Shown one piece after another: positions 1 to 8,959 of a stretch of DNA of 64,000 nt (its first letter is position 1; each line of letters begins with the position of its first letter). The position numbers and the translations under genes are program-made. Origin of the DNA: Geobacteraceae bacterium (lineage in GTDB: Bacteria; Desulfobacterota; Desulfuromonadia; Geobacterales; Pseudopelobacteraceae); NCBI GenBank assembly GCA_013336525.1, contig JAAXTM010000001.1, forward strand, positions 310,001 to 374,000, in the 5' to 3' direction. The notes beneath the pieces were generated by a model that saw only the letters and a list, made by a program, of their open reading frames with translations, was not told where the DNA came from and made no database searches.

Positions 1-689
1 AGGATGAAGTACATACGGGCAACGTCCTTGTACTCCTCTTTCTGACCGATCATGTGGGCAAAGTTGGCACCCATGTCGAGGCTTGGATCAATAGCGATCT
101 GTTTATCGTCGCGATACTTCAGGTTGTAAATAAAGGCCGCAATGATCGGGATACGGGCAACGATATCGCACGCATCTTCATACACATATTCCCATGCGGT
201 CATTTTGTTGAATTTGCCTGAGTTATAGAAACCGGCAAACTTGGAGTCTTTCTGCAGTGTCAGTATGGCAACGGAAAGCATTACCATTGGATGGCTGTCA
301 CGCGGCAGAGCGCGTACTACGTCAAATACATACTGAGGAACAACCTGACGGGTTTTCCACTCTGCAACAACTTCAGCAACCTGAGCATCAGTCGGAACGT
401 CTCCTGTAAGGAGCATGTACCAGAAGGACTCAACGGTAGGATATGTAGAACCAGGAGCCTTGGGCAGCGCTGCAAAGGTCTCAGGAATGGTCTTGCCGCG
501 GAAACGGATACCTTCCTGCGGATCCAGGTAGGAGATATCGGTTACGAGTGAACGGATATCACGAGCACCACCGATACACTGATCGATGGTAACTTTGTCG
601 ATAACAACTTGACCAAATTCTTTAACAAGTTTGGTGGTGCGGGGACGGTGTTCCTCGATCTTCAGCTTGAGCGTGTCTTTCAGGGCCAT
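1..689 (-). CDS. gltA: Citrate synthase, N-terminal part (runs off window)
   Basis: The reverse strand from the ATG at 687-689 encodes MALKDTLKLKIEEHRPRTTK and continues open to the window edge, so only about 229 N-terminal residues are present. The sequence resembles the eukaryote-like citrate synthase of Geobacteraceae rather than the short bacterial GltA type; segments such as DPQEGIRFRGKTIPE and LPRDSHPMVMLSVAI are typical of that family. The enzyme condenses acetyl-CoA and oxaloacetate in the cytoplasm, the entry step of the TCA cycle that these organisms use to oxidise acetate. An AGGAG ribosome binding site lies just before the start. The catalytic C-terminal half lies outside the window, so active-site residues cannot be checked. 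Confidence 0.9.
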   Translation of the reverse strand, partial: MALKDTLKLKIEEHRPRTTKLVKEFGQVVIDKVTIDQCIGGARDIRSLVTDISYLDPQEGIRFRGKTIPETFAALPKAPGSTYPTVESFWYMLLTGDVPTDAQVAEVVAEWKTRQVVPQYVFDVVRALPRDSHPMVMLSVAILTLQKDSKFAGFYNSGKFNKMTAWEYVYEDACDIVARIPIIAAFIYNLKYRDDKQIAIDPSLDMGANFAHMIGQKEEYKDVARMYFI

Positions 690-806
690 TGTTTTACTCT
701 CCTTTTTGTGGTGTTGGGGTTAAACCCGGATGAAAAGCTCTTCGGCTTCCTAACATCTGATCCATTGGTTCGTACGGGGAGAAACTCGACTCATTCTTGG
801 CATACT

Positions 807-856
807 GTATACAATTTTGTACGGCTGTTATACTCGACCGTATACGAAAAATGCAA
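807..856 (-). promoter_or_regulatory. Citrate synthase promoter with paired GTATAC palindromes
   Basis: On the minus strand, TTGCAT (851-856) and TATAAC (827-832) are separated by 18 bp and fit a sigma-70 promoter upstream of citrate synthase. A GTATAC palindrome (840-845, extended to CGTATACG at 839-846) sits inside the spacer. A second GTATAC (807-812) sits just past the expected transcription start. The two centres are 33 bp apart, about three helical turns, which suggests a dimeric repressor binding both. GntR-family regulators often use TGTATACA-like sites; the identity of the regulator is inference. Confidence 0.55.
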
Positions 857-877
857 CAAAAATTTTGCACGATGAAA

Positions 878-2071
878 TCAGCTCAGAATTACCAGCTCAT
901 CACTGGAGTGAGTAAGGCGTTTAAGACCTTCATTGCTCAAATAAAACGTGTTCTCAATCCCGATTGCACCTTCACCTGGAAAGACTACTTTTGGCTCAAA
1001 AGCAAACGCCATACCGACCTCCAGTGGCATTTGGGAGAACCCTCGGGCGATAAAAGGATATTCATCTATTTCAACCCCCAGACCATGTCCAATAAAAGAG
1101 ACCTGTGACCCTTTTGCTCCCATAAAGTTTTCGGCATAGCCCATGTCAACGGCATACTTCAAACATGCATCGTACAGAGCGCCCCAACTCATTCCTACTT
1201 CCGCTAACCGCATCATTAAGGCCTGAACCTCCAGCATGTCGTCATAAGCTCTCCGCAACCGGTCAGAGAGATTACCAACTGAAAAAACCCGGGTTTGATC
1301 ACTTAGATATCCATCCACACATCCTGCAAAGTCAATAATGACAGGTTCATGAGGTTCAATCCGTTTCAGTCCGGCGCTCTGACCGAAAGAGGGATTAAGC
1401 CCCATTCCCCCCAACGGTGTATCTGCATAGGCAGGTACTGCACTATCGGTTCCGGAAAATATCTGTGCATAAAAAAGTTCGGAGTTAAAGCCACGCATAC
1501 GTACTAACCCCTGATGGCCATCTTTTCTTGCTGTAAACTCGAGTTCGGCAGCAACCTCAAGGTCAGTCATGCCAACGCGTATAATTTCTCTGGCACGTTT
1601 GTATATCCTATCGACTTGATCAGCAGCATCCTGCATAAGGTGGATCTCGTAATGAGATTTAATCATCCTTACTTTGCGAATCAAAGGTGTTGCGTCAGAA
1701 AAAGCAGCATTCGGGTAAACAGCACGGTATCGTTCAAAAAAGTTTACCGGGAGAACGTCGAACTCTAACCCGATTCGCTTCGGTTCGGGGTATCCGTACT
1801 TCGCCAGAATTGATGGAATATCCTTCATCGAGCCAAAGGGTATCACCTCCTTAAGGCCGGACTCCATACGGGCCCGACCTGCATCCTTTCTAACCATGAA
1901 AAGAGGCTGGCCAGAAACTGGAACATATAAATTTCCGCTCTGGACGGTTCCGGTAAAGTAAAACAGGTCGGCGTTCTGGACGATAATAACTGCATCCAGT
2001 GAATCCAGAACCATCTGGTCCTGAAGTTTTTTACAGCGGTGTTCAAGCTCTATTGCGGGTGTAAGGCGCAT
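878..2071 (-). CDS. M24-family aminopeptidase P-like metallopeptidase
   Basis: Cytoplasmic Xaa-Pro-dipeptidase/aminopeptidase P family protein of 397 residues that probably cleaves X-Pro peptides. An N-terminal creatinase-like domain is followed by a pita-bread catalytic domain. The metal ligands are visible: two Asp in IDFAGCVDGYLSDQTR, His in FIGHGLG, and Glu in AFEPKVVFPGEG and IGIENTFYL. The reading frame is open further upstream to 2179, but the ATG at 2071 has an AGGAG site and begins the usual MRLTPAIELEHR start, so I chose it. It is transcribed towards citrate synthase and is divergent from the ParA-like gene. The substrate cannot be told from sequence. Confidence 0.85.
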   Translation of the reverse strand: MRLTPAIELEHRCKKLQDQMVLDSLDAVIIVQNADLFYFTGTVQSGNLYVPVSGQPLFMVRKDAGRARMESGLKEVIPFGSMKDIPSILAKYGYPEPKRIGLEFDVLPVNFFERYRAVYPNAAFSDATPLIRKVRMIKSHYEIHLMQDAADQVDRIYKRAREIIRVGMTDLEVAAELEFTARKDGHQGLVRMRGFNSELFYAQIFSGTDSAVPAYADTPLGGMGLNPSFGQSAGLKRIEPHEPVIIDFAGCVDGYLSDQTRVFSVGNLSDRLRRAYDDMLEVQALMMRLAEVGMSWGALYDACLKYAVDMGYAENFMGAKGSQVSFIGHGLGVEIDEYPFIARGFSQMPLEVGMAFAFEPKVVFPGEGAIGIENTFYLSNEGLKRLTHSSDELVILS

Positions 2072-2220
2072 CAGATTCTCCTGTTCAGCAGGTTTAAGTT
2101 CATTTTTTGTGTAGACTGGATCGGCAGGATAAAGTTGGAGCAGTCGAATTATAAACAAGTTTTTGCAGTATGCAAGCAAGGTATGAGCTATATACGTACT
2201 TCAAACCATCCAGCAAACGG

Positions 2221-2249
2221 TTGACCGGTCACTGCAAATTGTCTAATAT
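2221..2249 (+). promoter_or_regulatory. Putative sigma-70 promoter of the ParA-like gene
   Basis: TTGACC (2221-2226) and TAATAT (2244-2249) are separated by 17 bp, in the divergent region between the M24 peptidase and the ParA-like gene, 57 bp before its ATG. The -35 box overlaps an 8-bp GACCGGTC palindrome (2223-2230). Confidence 0.4.
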
Positions 2250-2305
2250 CATCCCCCGACTCAAAACTGTCAATTTCAAATCTCTTTACGGTGGTACTTT
2301 ATTAA

Positions 2306-3706
2306 ATGCATGTCTATCCTTATACAATAACAATATCTTCCGAAAAAGGTGGCGTTGGCAAAACAACCCTCGCGACCAATCTAGCTATCTATTTGAAAGC
2401 GATGCGTGAAGATCTGCCGGTAACAATATTCTCTTTTGACAATCACTTCACAATTGACAAAATGTTTGAAATTAAAAAATGTGAGGACGATACTCACGAT
2501 GTTCATGCCCTTCTGATGGGGGCAAAAGCAAGCGAAGTTGTTCAGACTGGGCAGTACGGGGTTGGCTATATTAGATCTTCAACCGAACTGGGTGATATCC
2601 ACGAACGCTTTAAAGGTCCGATGACACTGACACGAATGCTTGCCGAGTCCGGCATTTCCGGTATTGTCATCATAGATACGCGGCCGGATCTTAATATCCT
2701 GACCCAGAATGCTCTCTATGCCGCCGATCGGGTGCTGATACCAGTAAAGGATTTGCCCAGCCTTGAAAACTGCAAAAACATTTTTTCACTATTTGATCAG
2801 CGAGGCATCGACAAAAAGTCATTAGCACTGATCCCCTGCCTGATAGACTCTCGTATCAAGTTTGATGGTATTTTTAAAGACCAGAAGACGCTCCTGCGGG
2901 CAATTGCTGTCAATCGCGGTTATCGTTGTCTGGACTCATATATTTCAAAGAGTCCGAAAGTAGAAAGCCTGAATACTAATCCGGAGGGCAAAATTTATCC
3001 TATCCTGACCCATGCCCGTGGTACCGAAGTACATGGCCAATTCATGGAAATAACCCGTGACCTTTTGAGAAGTGTTGATGCAACCAAAGAGACCAGGGCA
3101 TGCCTTTACCACACCTGGTTGCTTGAAAAGGAAGCCAGCAAAAAAGAGTCCTATCTAGCCCGTCTGGAAGGTCTGGCTGAGCGCTGTCTGATCTGCGGCG
3201 CTGTTCTGGCTGAACATTCTGATGACCGCTGTTTCTACTTCGAAACATCCGATCGTTCCGCCCGTGGTTTTTTACACGGAAATTGTGTTAGCAGCATGCT
3301 CTGTTCTGCTCTATATGGCCTTCAGGAAAACGATCATACATTTGCCAAGGCCAAGGCCCTTGTTGCTGACAAGGTTGCCGGTTCTGTATCTCTTCTGCTG
3401 CCTGAGATCGGTCCTGAAGCAAGTCGGCTTGATTATCGTCAGTTCAGCATGTCAGGAGAAGAACTTCTTCAGAAGAGCGTTGAAATGCCAGGTTTTGATG
3501 CCGGGGAGTTTAATGGCGTACATGATCGTTTATATCTGCTGTTAAACGAAGCTTTGGCGGGATTTGAAGGTGCCTTGCGCAAAGGGAGCTGGCTGTCGGT
3601 ATATCCAGTAGATCCGGAAAATCCCGAGGCTGTCCTGCATGAAGATTCTTATAAAAGCATCCACCGGCTGCAGAAACACTTTGCTGAGGCAATCTTATCT
3701 ATTTGA
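2306..3706 (+). CDS. ParA/MinD-like P-loop ATPase with Cys-rich C-terminal domain
   Basis: A 466-residue protein. Residues 12-20 form a deviant Walker A motif, SEKGGVGKT, characteristic of the ParA/MinD/CobQ family, and the VIIDTRPDL segment around residue 124 is the Walker B region. From about residue 260 onward the protein extends well beyond a normal ParA (about 250-270 residues). This extension holds CLIC (C294, C297), C309 and H324/C327, spaced like a zinc-binding site. No parB-like gene or parS site is adjacent, so chromosome segregation is unlikely to be its job here; positioning or regulation of another system is possible. The 3' end overlaps the convergent YibQ-like gene by 8 bp. Only a weak ribosome binding site precedes the ATG. 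Confidence 0.75.
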   Translation: MHVYPYTITISSEKGGVGKTTLATNLAIYLKAMREDLPVTIFSFDNHFTIDKMFEIKKCEDDTHDVHALLMGAKASEVVQTGQYGVGYIRSSTELGDIHERFKGPMTLTRMLAESGISGIVIIDTRPDLNILTQNALYAADRVLIPVKDLPSLENCKNIFSLFDQRGIDKKSLALIPCLIDSRIKFDGIFKDQKTLLRAIAVNRGYRCLDSYISKSPKVESLNTNPEGKIYPILTHARGTEVHGQFMEITRDLLRSVDATKETRACLYHTWLLEKEASKKESYLARLEGLAERCLICGAVLAEHSDDRCFYFETSDRSARGFLHGNCVSSMLCSALYGLQENDHTFAKAKALVADKVAGSVSLLLPEIGPEASRLDYRQFSMSGEELLQKSVEMPGFDAGEFNGVHDRLYLLLNEALAGFEGALRKGSWLSVYPVDPENPEAVLHEDSYKSIHRLQKHFAEAILSI

Positions 3707-4667
3707 CTAACTGTGATACTGGAACAAGTTTTACACCTTGCCTGGTTAATGCCGGCAGCGCAGCTGCTAGTGCCGCAATAGTTGCCGGATGTGGATGACA
3801 TATTGCTATCGCTGAGCCGTTCTTTCTGGCCATTCTGACCGCCTGATTGAGCTGACCCAGAATATATCCCCGTTCCTGTTCGTTATCTAGAAACACATTC
3901 CGTCGTGCTGACTTGACCCCCAACTGCTGTGCCACTCTAAAACCGACGCTATCGGGCGACGTTAAACTGTCAACAAAAAACAGGTTGTTCTTCTTCAAAT
4001 CCAGCAGAACATTCTTCATTTTTTCTTCATGCTCGGTAAATTCCGAGCCAGTGTGATTATTGCACCCTACCGCTCCCGGAAACTCCTGCACAAACCTGGA
4101 AACCCGTTCCTGCAATTCATCCGCATCCATTGACACCAAAAGACCATTCGCTTCCAGACGCCGCTTCGGCCACTCCTTGGACTGCATTGGAATATGGATT
4201 ATCGTTTCAATATTATTTCCGGCCGCATAGGTCGCGACTTCTTTGTCTACACGCAGACCCGGAATTATTGCAAATGTCAGTGGAACCTTGATTCCTGCCA
4301 ACAATCGGGCTTCTTCCATGCTACTTCCCATATCGTCTATAATAATCGCCAATCGTCCAGAGAGTCTGCCAACCGATCCGGATACTTCAGTTTCAGAAAC
4401 TGTGTCTGACGGATAATCATTTTGAGCTTTGTAAGGAGGTGGGGCATCCGGAGAGGTTTTTATCTTACCTGGAAGAGTGGAAGAGCTCGTAATACCTTGC
4501 TTAATGCGGGAATATTCTGGTTTTATTGATGTTGTTTCTTCCTTCCTGACTGGAGAAAATAAAAAATATCCGGCGACAAGCGATACTACCAGAAACAAAA
4601 TCACGAAAGCAGCTATCCTGGCTCCGGAAGTCTGCTTTCGTGATTTATTATTGGCTGAAAAGGCCAT
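3699..4667 (-). CDS. Divergent polysaccharide deacetylase (YibQ-like)
   Basis: A 322-residue membrane-anchored protein with a cytoplasmic basic N-terminus, one TM helix at about residues 18-37, a low-complexity linker and a NodB-fold domain from about 105. The family motifs are present: IIDDMGSS (about 109-116), LTFAIIPGL, IHIPMQ and GCNNHTGSEFT. This divergent branch of polysaccharide deacetylases is often encoded next to EnvC-type and CtpA peptidases, as here, which points to a cell-wall role in the periplasm; catalytic activity has not been established for the family as far as I know. It lies 77 bp after ctpA and is probably the last gene of the ftsEX-envC-ctpA run. No clear ribosome binding site is seen before the ATG. 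Confidence 0.8.
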   Translation of the reverse strand: MAFSANNKSRKQTSGARIAAFVILFLVVSLVAGYFLFSPVRKEETTSIKPEYSRIKQGITSSSTLPGKIKTSPDAPPPYKAQNDYPSDTVSETEVSGSVGRLSGRLAIIIDDMGSSMEEARLLAGIKVPLTFAIIPGLRVDKEVATYAAGNNIETIIHIPMQSKEWPKRRLEANGLLVSMDADELQERVSRFVQEFPGAVGCNNHTGSEFTEHEEKMKNVLLDLKKNNLFFVDSLTSPDSVGFRVAQQLGVKSARRNVFLDNEQERGYILGQLNQAVRMARKNGSAIAICHPHPATIAALAAALPALTRQGVKLVPVSQLVK

Positions 4668-4744
4668 TATTAATTAATGCTCTTTATGGCGGAATTTCCA
4701 TCCCTGACAAACAAAAATACATCCGGGACAGAAAAGATCATCTA

Positions 4745-6118
4745 TTACTTTCCACTACCCATCGATTTAATAAGTTCCCACCCTTTAAGCAGGTCGAGCG
4801 CCCGGAGAACCTGATAATCATTTTTCAGATTATCCTCCAGTTTAGATGGAATTTTCTCTGTTTTATCTTCTTTCTTATCAATCTTCTTCTCATCTTTTTT
4901 TGTTTCACCAGCACCTGATTTATCTTCCGTTTCAAAATGATTCTCAAGATCTTTTTCGCGCAAATGCAAGCCGTCTTTTTTACCGGTTGCTTTTGGAAGT
5001 TCAATCGCTTCAACCGTAATATCAGGTGTTATACCTTTGGCCTGAATTGAGCGCCCCTTGGGTGTATAGTAACGTGCTGTTGTCAAACGGAGTCCGGAAT
5101 TATCCGACATCGGAATAATGGTCTGTACTGACCCCTTGCCAAAACTCTGGGTTCCCAGAATAATTGCTCGTTTATGATCCTGCAGGGCACCGGCTACAAT
5201 CTCAGACGCACTGGCACTGCCGCCGTTAATTACGACAACTACCGGATAATTAGGCTCCTTGCCACCCCTTTTGGAGGTAAACTGCATTTTAGAGTCTTTT
5301 TCACGCCCTTCGGTATAAACAATCATCTGCCCTTCAGGAACAAAATGATCGGCAACTTTGACAGCCTGATCAAGCAGACCGCCCGGATCATTACGCATAT
5401 CAAGCACCAACCCTTTAAGCTCAGACTTGTATTCTTCCTTCATGGTCTTTAGGGCTTTTGACAGATCCTCATCGGTTTTTTCCTGGAACTGGGCGATACG
5501 AACATAGCCATAGCCGCCATCCATCAGGTGGAACTTGACACTCTTGACCTGGATAATATCACGGACAATCGGGAACTCTTTCGGTTTTTCAAATCCCTCA
5601 CGCATAATAGTGAGGATGACTTTAGATCCTTTAAGGCCACGCATGCGCTTTACTGAATCATTAATATTCAAATCCTTGGTGAATTTGTCGTCAATCTTAA
5701 GAATCATGTCACCGGCTTTGATACCTGCTTTGAATGCAGGAGTATCCTCTATAGGCGAAATTACTGTCAGGACTCCGTCCTTAATGGATATCTCAATACC
5801 CAATCCGCCAAACGCTCCCTTTGTGTCAATTTTCATCTCTTTATAAGTATCTGGCGGCATAAAGGAGCTATGCGGATCTAATGATGACAGCATTCCATTA
5901 ATGGCCCCGTATACCAGTTTTTTTGTATCAACATCTTCAACATAACTTTTCTTGATAATCGCCATAACATCAGTGAAGAGTTCAATTGATTCGTAATCGC
6001 TCCCCTTCGCCTCCGCCGAACTGTGGCGCTGAGAACTAACAATAAAGATTGATAAAAATGCTACAATTACAGCAAAACCAAAGATCATCTTTGTCTTTTT
6101 ACTACCAGGTGCAATCAT
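4745..6118 (-). CDS. ctpA: Carboxy-terminal processing protease, S41 family
   Basis: A 457-residue periplasmic or membrane-anchored serine protease that trims C-termini of exported proteins. An N-terminal signal-anchor (residues 11-28) is followed by a PDZ domain (about 100-180) and the tail-specific protease domain. The Ser/Lys dyad can be placed at S303 in GGSASASE and K328 in SFGKGSVQ, with Q332 as the usual third conserved residue. After about residue 385 there is a Lys/Glu/Asp-rich linker of low complexity, then a short C-terminal helix. A GGAGG site precedes the ATG. It lies directly downstream of the EnvC-type gene, a common neighbourhood for CtpA with amidase activators, suggesting control of cell-wall hydrolases. 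Confidence 0.92.
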   Translation of the reverse strand: MIAPGSKKTKMIFGFAVIVAFLSIFIVSSQRHSSAEAKGSDYESIELFTDVMAIIKKSYVEDVDTKKLVYGAINGMLSSLDPHSSFMPPDTYKEMKIDTKGAFGGLGIEISIKDGVLTVISPIEDTPAFKAGIKAGDMILKIDDKFTKDLNINDSVKRMRGLKGSKVILTIMREGFEKPKEFPIVRDIIQVKSVKFHLMDGGYGYVRIAQFQEKTDEDLSKALKTMKEEYKSELKGLVLDMRNDPGGLLDQAVKVADHFVPEGQMIVYTEGREKDSKMQFTSKRGGKEPNYPVVVVINGGSASASEIVAGALQDHKRAIILGTQSFGKGSVQTIIPMSDNSGLRLTTARYYTPKGRSIQAKGITPDITVEAIELPKATGKKDGLHLREKDLENHFETEDKSGAGETKKDEKKIDKKEDKTEKIPSKLEDNLKNDYQVLRALDLLKGWELIKSMGSGK

Positions 6119-6156
6119 TTGCTTCCTCCAGATATTGTGTTACTTCTATTTAGTTA

Positions 6157-7338
6157 TCAACGGACCCATCCGGCTGGGTCTACCGGCTTGCCCTGATGTC
6201 TAATTTCAAAATATAAGATACTACCCTTCGTTGAATCAACGTCACCCACTGCTCCGATTGTTTCGTGCCTGGCAACCTCTGCACCTACTTTTTTTGCCAA
6301 TCGTGATGCGTGAGCATACAGGCTGAAATACCCCCCGCCATGATCAACTACCATCATATTACCAAAACCTTTAAAATACTCTGCAAAAATAACGGTGCCT
6401 TCATATATTGCCCTTATTTCAGTTCCGGTTGGTGCAGAAATTGACAATCCCTTACTAAAGGTAAACGAATTGAATTCAGCGTGTTTATGTTTTCCGTACG
6501 ACTCAATAATTTCGCCACGAACCGGAAGATTCATCCGCCCTTTTTGTGAGCCAAAGCCACGATCAGGAACCGGCGGTAATTCAGCCAGCGGCTTTGTTTT
6601 AGCACCCGGTTTCTCGTGACGGGATGAAAGCTTACGACGACTCAGAGCATCCAACCGGGTAATCATGGCCTGTAATCGACTCGCATTGGCCTGCAATTCC
6701 TTCAAGGATACTTCATAACTTTTGCGATCTTGACGTACTTTACCGAGAAAAGCAGCTTTTTTGCTTTTCTCTTCCTCAATCTCTCGTTTTTTTTGTTCAA
6801 TATCCGTCATGATGCGCTCTTTTTTTAAAGCATCATGTTCCAGATCGGACTTAAGGCTCCTAAGCTGATCGATTTTCTGATTATATTCGGTAAATATACG
6901 TTTGTCATTCTCAAGTATTGACTTCATATAGCGAATATTTTCAGCAAGCTGTGGAAACGACTCCGCCGAGAAAAACATGCGCAGTGCGCCTAATTCGCCG
7001 GCTTTGTACAATGAAGTCAGACGTCGTTCAATTTCCTTACGCTTGCGATTCGCCTCTTCGGTCACCAGGTGAATCTCTCGCCCTGTACGGTCAAGACTAG
7101 TTTCAACACCCTGAAGATCCCGTCCCATCCTGACAAGATCAGATTCTTTCTGCTGAAGATTACGCAGAATTTCCTGAAGTTCAGTAGACACAACCGCTTC
7201 GACCTTACGGGTCTTGGTGATGAGTTGCTTTTGAGCCTTAATTTCCTTCCGGACACCACTTAACTCATCTTTTGGGTTCTGTGCGAGCGCCACGGAAGCA
7301 ACCATCAGAGTAGCAAATATACCTAAAAACAATTTCAT
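6157..7338 (-). CDS. envC: EnvC-type murein hydrolase activator, degenerate LytM domain
   Basis: A 393-residue exported protein with a signal peptide (cut near AQN), a long coiled coil (about 25-240) and a C-terminal LytM/M23-fold domain (about 265-393). The metal ligands of active M23 peptidases are not conserved: the usual HxGxD is KGLSI, and the final HxH is LYFEIRH with Tyr in place of the first His. E. coli EnvC has the same kind of losses and activates AmiA/AmiB rather than cutting itself. FtsX immediately upstream is the known partner of EnvC-like coiled coils. The start is taken as the ATG at 7338; the frame also offers an in-frame TTG at 7341 directly after the ftsX stop. Confidence 0.88.
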   Translation of the reverse strand: MKLFLGIFATLMVASVALAQNPKDELSGVRKEIKAQKQLITKTRKVEAVVSTELQEILRNLQQKESDLVRMGRDLQGVETSLDRTGREIHLVTEEANRKRKEIERRLTSLYKAGELGALRMFFSAESFPQLAENIRYMKSILENDKRIFTEYNQKIDQLRSLKSDLEHDALKKERIMTDIEQKKREIEEEKSKKAAFLGKVRQDRKSYEVSLKELQANASRLQAMITRLDALSRRKLSSRHEKPGAKTKPLAELPPVPDRGFGSQKGRMNLPVRGEIIESYGKHKHAEFNSFTFSKGLSISAPTGTEIRAIYEGTVIFAEYFKGFGNMMVVDHGGGYFSLYAHASRLAKKVGAEVARHETIGAVGDVDSTKGSILYFEIRHQGKPVDPAGWVR

Positions 7339-7341
7339 CAA

Positions 7342-8310
7342 TTAAACACTTATGAAGCGCTTAAGTGAAGTAAGGCTACCGATAAAACCGAGTAGAGCAC
7401 CGGCCAGAAGTAATCCTGCAATATACTCCGGCGGAAGAAAGCTCAACCCGGAAGTGACAGGGTTAAAGGTAAGAAAACTTCCGGCATTATGCAGAAATCC
7501 TTCATACAGTCCAAACAGCAGAACGACAGAGAGAACTGCACCGACCATCCCCTGCATCAATCCTTCGAGAAGAAATGGTGCTTTAATGAAAAAACGGGTT
7601 GCACCTACAAGAGCCATGACTTCCAATTCGTCACGGCGGGAGTAAATTGTAAGTTTTATTGTATTTGAAACGATAAAAATCACTGCAATTACAAGGAATC
7701 CACCTAGCAGACCGCCAAGCAGACGCATGAAGTTTAAAAACGAGTTGAAACGCCGCACCCATTCTTCACCATACTGAACCTCAGTTATGCCGGGAATCCG
7801 CTTCAACACAGTCACAAAGTTTTCAACTGATACAGTATCACGATAGGAACGTTTCAAAGCGATCTCAAACGAAGCTGGAAGAACCTCTGGCCTTACTCCC
7901 TCCAAAAGAGTTTCCTGCCCCTTTAAACGGCTTTTAAAACGCCTTAAGGCTTCATCACGGGTTACATAACTGACTTTTGATACTCCGGGGAGCATAGATA
8001 TTTTTTCACGGAAAGCGCTTTGATCTTGGGCTGTCAATTCCTTGTCAAAATAGACGGTTACCTGTACCCTCTCACTCCAGTTTTCTGCTGCGTTTTCAAG
8101 GTTCACAAAAACAAGCAGAAACAGGGAAACAATCAGCAATGCCAGCGTGATCGTACCTACCGTTACAACATTAACAAAAACATTTTGACGAATATTTGTT
8201 AAAGCGCGAGAAAAGAAAAACCCTGCTCTGCCGCCGAACCCGTCACCGGCGAGCGTCGGGCGCTTAAAGGTCTTTGTCGTCGCTGGCTGTTTCTTTTTCC
8301 ACTTGTTCAA
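7342..8310 (-). CDS. ftsX: Cell division protein FtsX
   Basis: A 322-residue inner-membrane permease-like subunit of the FtsEX complex. The first TM helix is near residues 47-70, then a periplasmic loop (about 75-190) with the FtsX extracellular domain (YFDKELTAQDQ, FEIALK), then three TM helices ending at SLTSLKRFISV. FtsEX couples ATP hydrolysis to periplasmic amidase activation at the septum. The frame begins with TTG at 8310, preceded by AAGGGG at good spacing, so a TTG start seems real. It overlaps the 3' end of ftsE by 47 bp and abuts the EnvC gene, a textbook ftsE-ftsX-envC arrangement. Confidence 0.93.
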   Translation of the reverse strand: MNKWKKKQPATTKTFKRPTLAGDGFGGRAGFFFSRALTNIRQNVFVNVVTVGTITLALLIVSLFLLVFVNLENAAENWSERVQVTVYFDKELTAQDQSAFREKISMLPGVSKVSYVTRDEALRRFKSRLKGQETLLEGVRPEVLPASFEIALKRSYRDTVSVENFVTVLKRIPGITEVQYGEEWVRRFNSFLNFMRLLGGLLGGFLVIAVIFIVSNTIKLTIYSRRDELEVMALVGATRFFIKAPFLLEGLMQGMVGAVLSVVLLFGLYEGFLHNAGSFLTFNPVTSGLSFLPPEYIAGLLLAGALLGFIGSLTSLKRFISV

Positions 8311-8956
8311 CTATTTCCCCTTTGTTCAAAGTAACCAGCCGTTTATAACTCTGCTCAATCAATCTACGATCGTGAGTAGCGACTACCACTGTTGTACCGC
8401 GAATATTAGCTTCCTTGAATATATTTAGTATCTGGTTTTTATTTGCATCATCAAGGTTTCCGGTAGGCTCGTCAGCAAGCAGGATTTTTGGATCATTTAC
8501 CAATGCACGAGCCAGAGCAACCCGCTGTTGTTCTCCACCAGAAAGACGCTGGGTTACAAGGTTATACTTGGACTCTATCCCCATCAGTTTGAGAATATGC
8601 ATCGTTTTCTTGCCGATATCCGCCCTGCCCCACCCAAGAACTTCCAGAGTTATAGCAACATTTTCGAATACGGTGCGATTTTGCAAAAGCTTGAAATCTT
8701 GGAAGACAACTCCGATTGAGCGCCGCAGAAGCGGAATCTGAGATGCAGGCAGACGGGTAATATTCTGTCCATCTATCAGAACCTGCCCACGATTAGGCGT
8801 CAGCGCTCCGTACAGCAGGCGCAACAGAGAGGTTTTTCCAGCGCCGGAAGGTCCGGTTAGAAAAACAAACTCCCCTTTAGCAATTTTAAGATCAATATTG
8901 TTAAGTGCCGAAGCATCCTGTTGGTAAGCAAGTGACACATTATGCAGCTGAATCAT
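8264..8956 (-). CDS. ftsE: Cell division ATP-binding protein FtsE
   Basis: A 230-residue ABC ATPase with all nucleotide-binding motifs: Walker A GPSGAGKTS (35-43), Q-loop VFQDFKLL, signature LSGGEQQRVALARAL, Walker B ILLADEPTGNLD and switch His in VVATHDRR. With FtsX it forms the membrane complex that drives cell-wall hydrolase activation during division. Its start lies 3 bp after the stop of the last pseudopilin gene, so it is probably translated from the same mRNA as the secretion genes. Confidence 0.95.
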   Translation of the reverse strand: MIQLHNVSLAYQQDASALNNIDLKIAKGEFVFLTGPSGAGKTSLLRLLYGALTPNRGQVLIDGQNITRLPASQIPLLRRSIGVVFQDFKLLQNRTVFENVAITLEVLGWGRADIGKKTMHILKLMGIESKYNLVTQRLSGGEQQRVALARALVNDPKILLADEPTGNLDDANKNQILNIFKEANIRGTTVVVATHDRRLIEQSYKRLVTLNKGEIVEQVEKETASDDKDL

Positions 8957-8959
8957 ATA

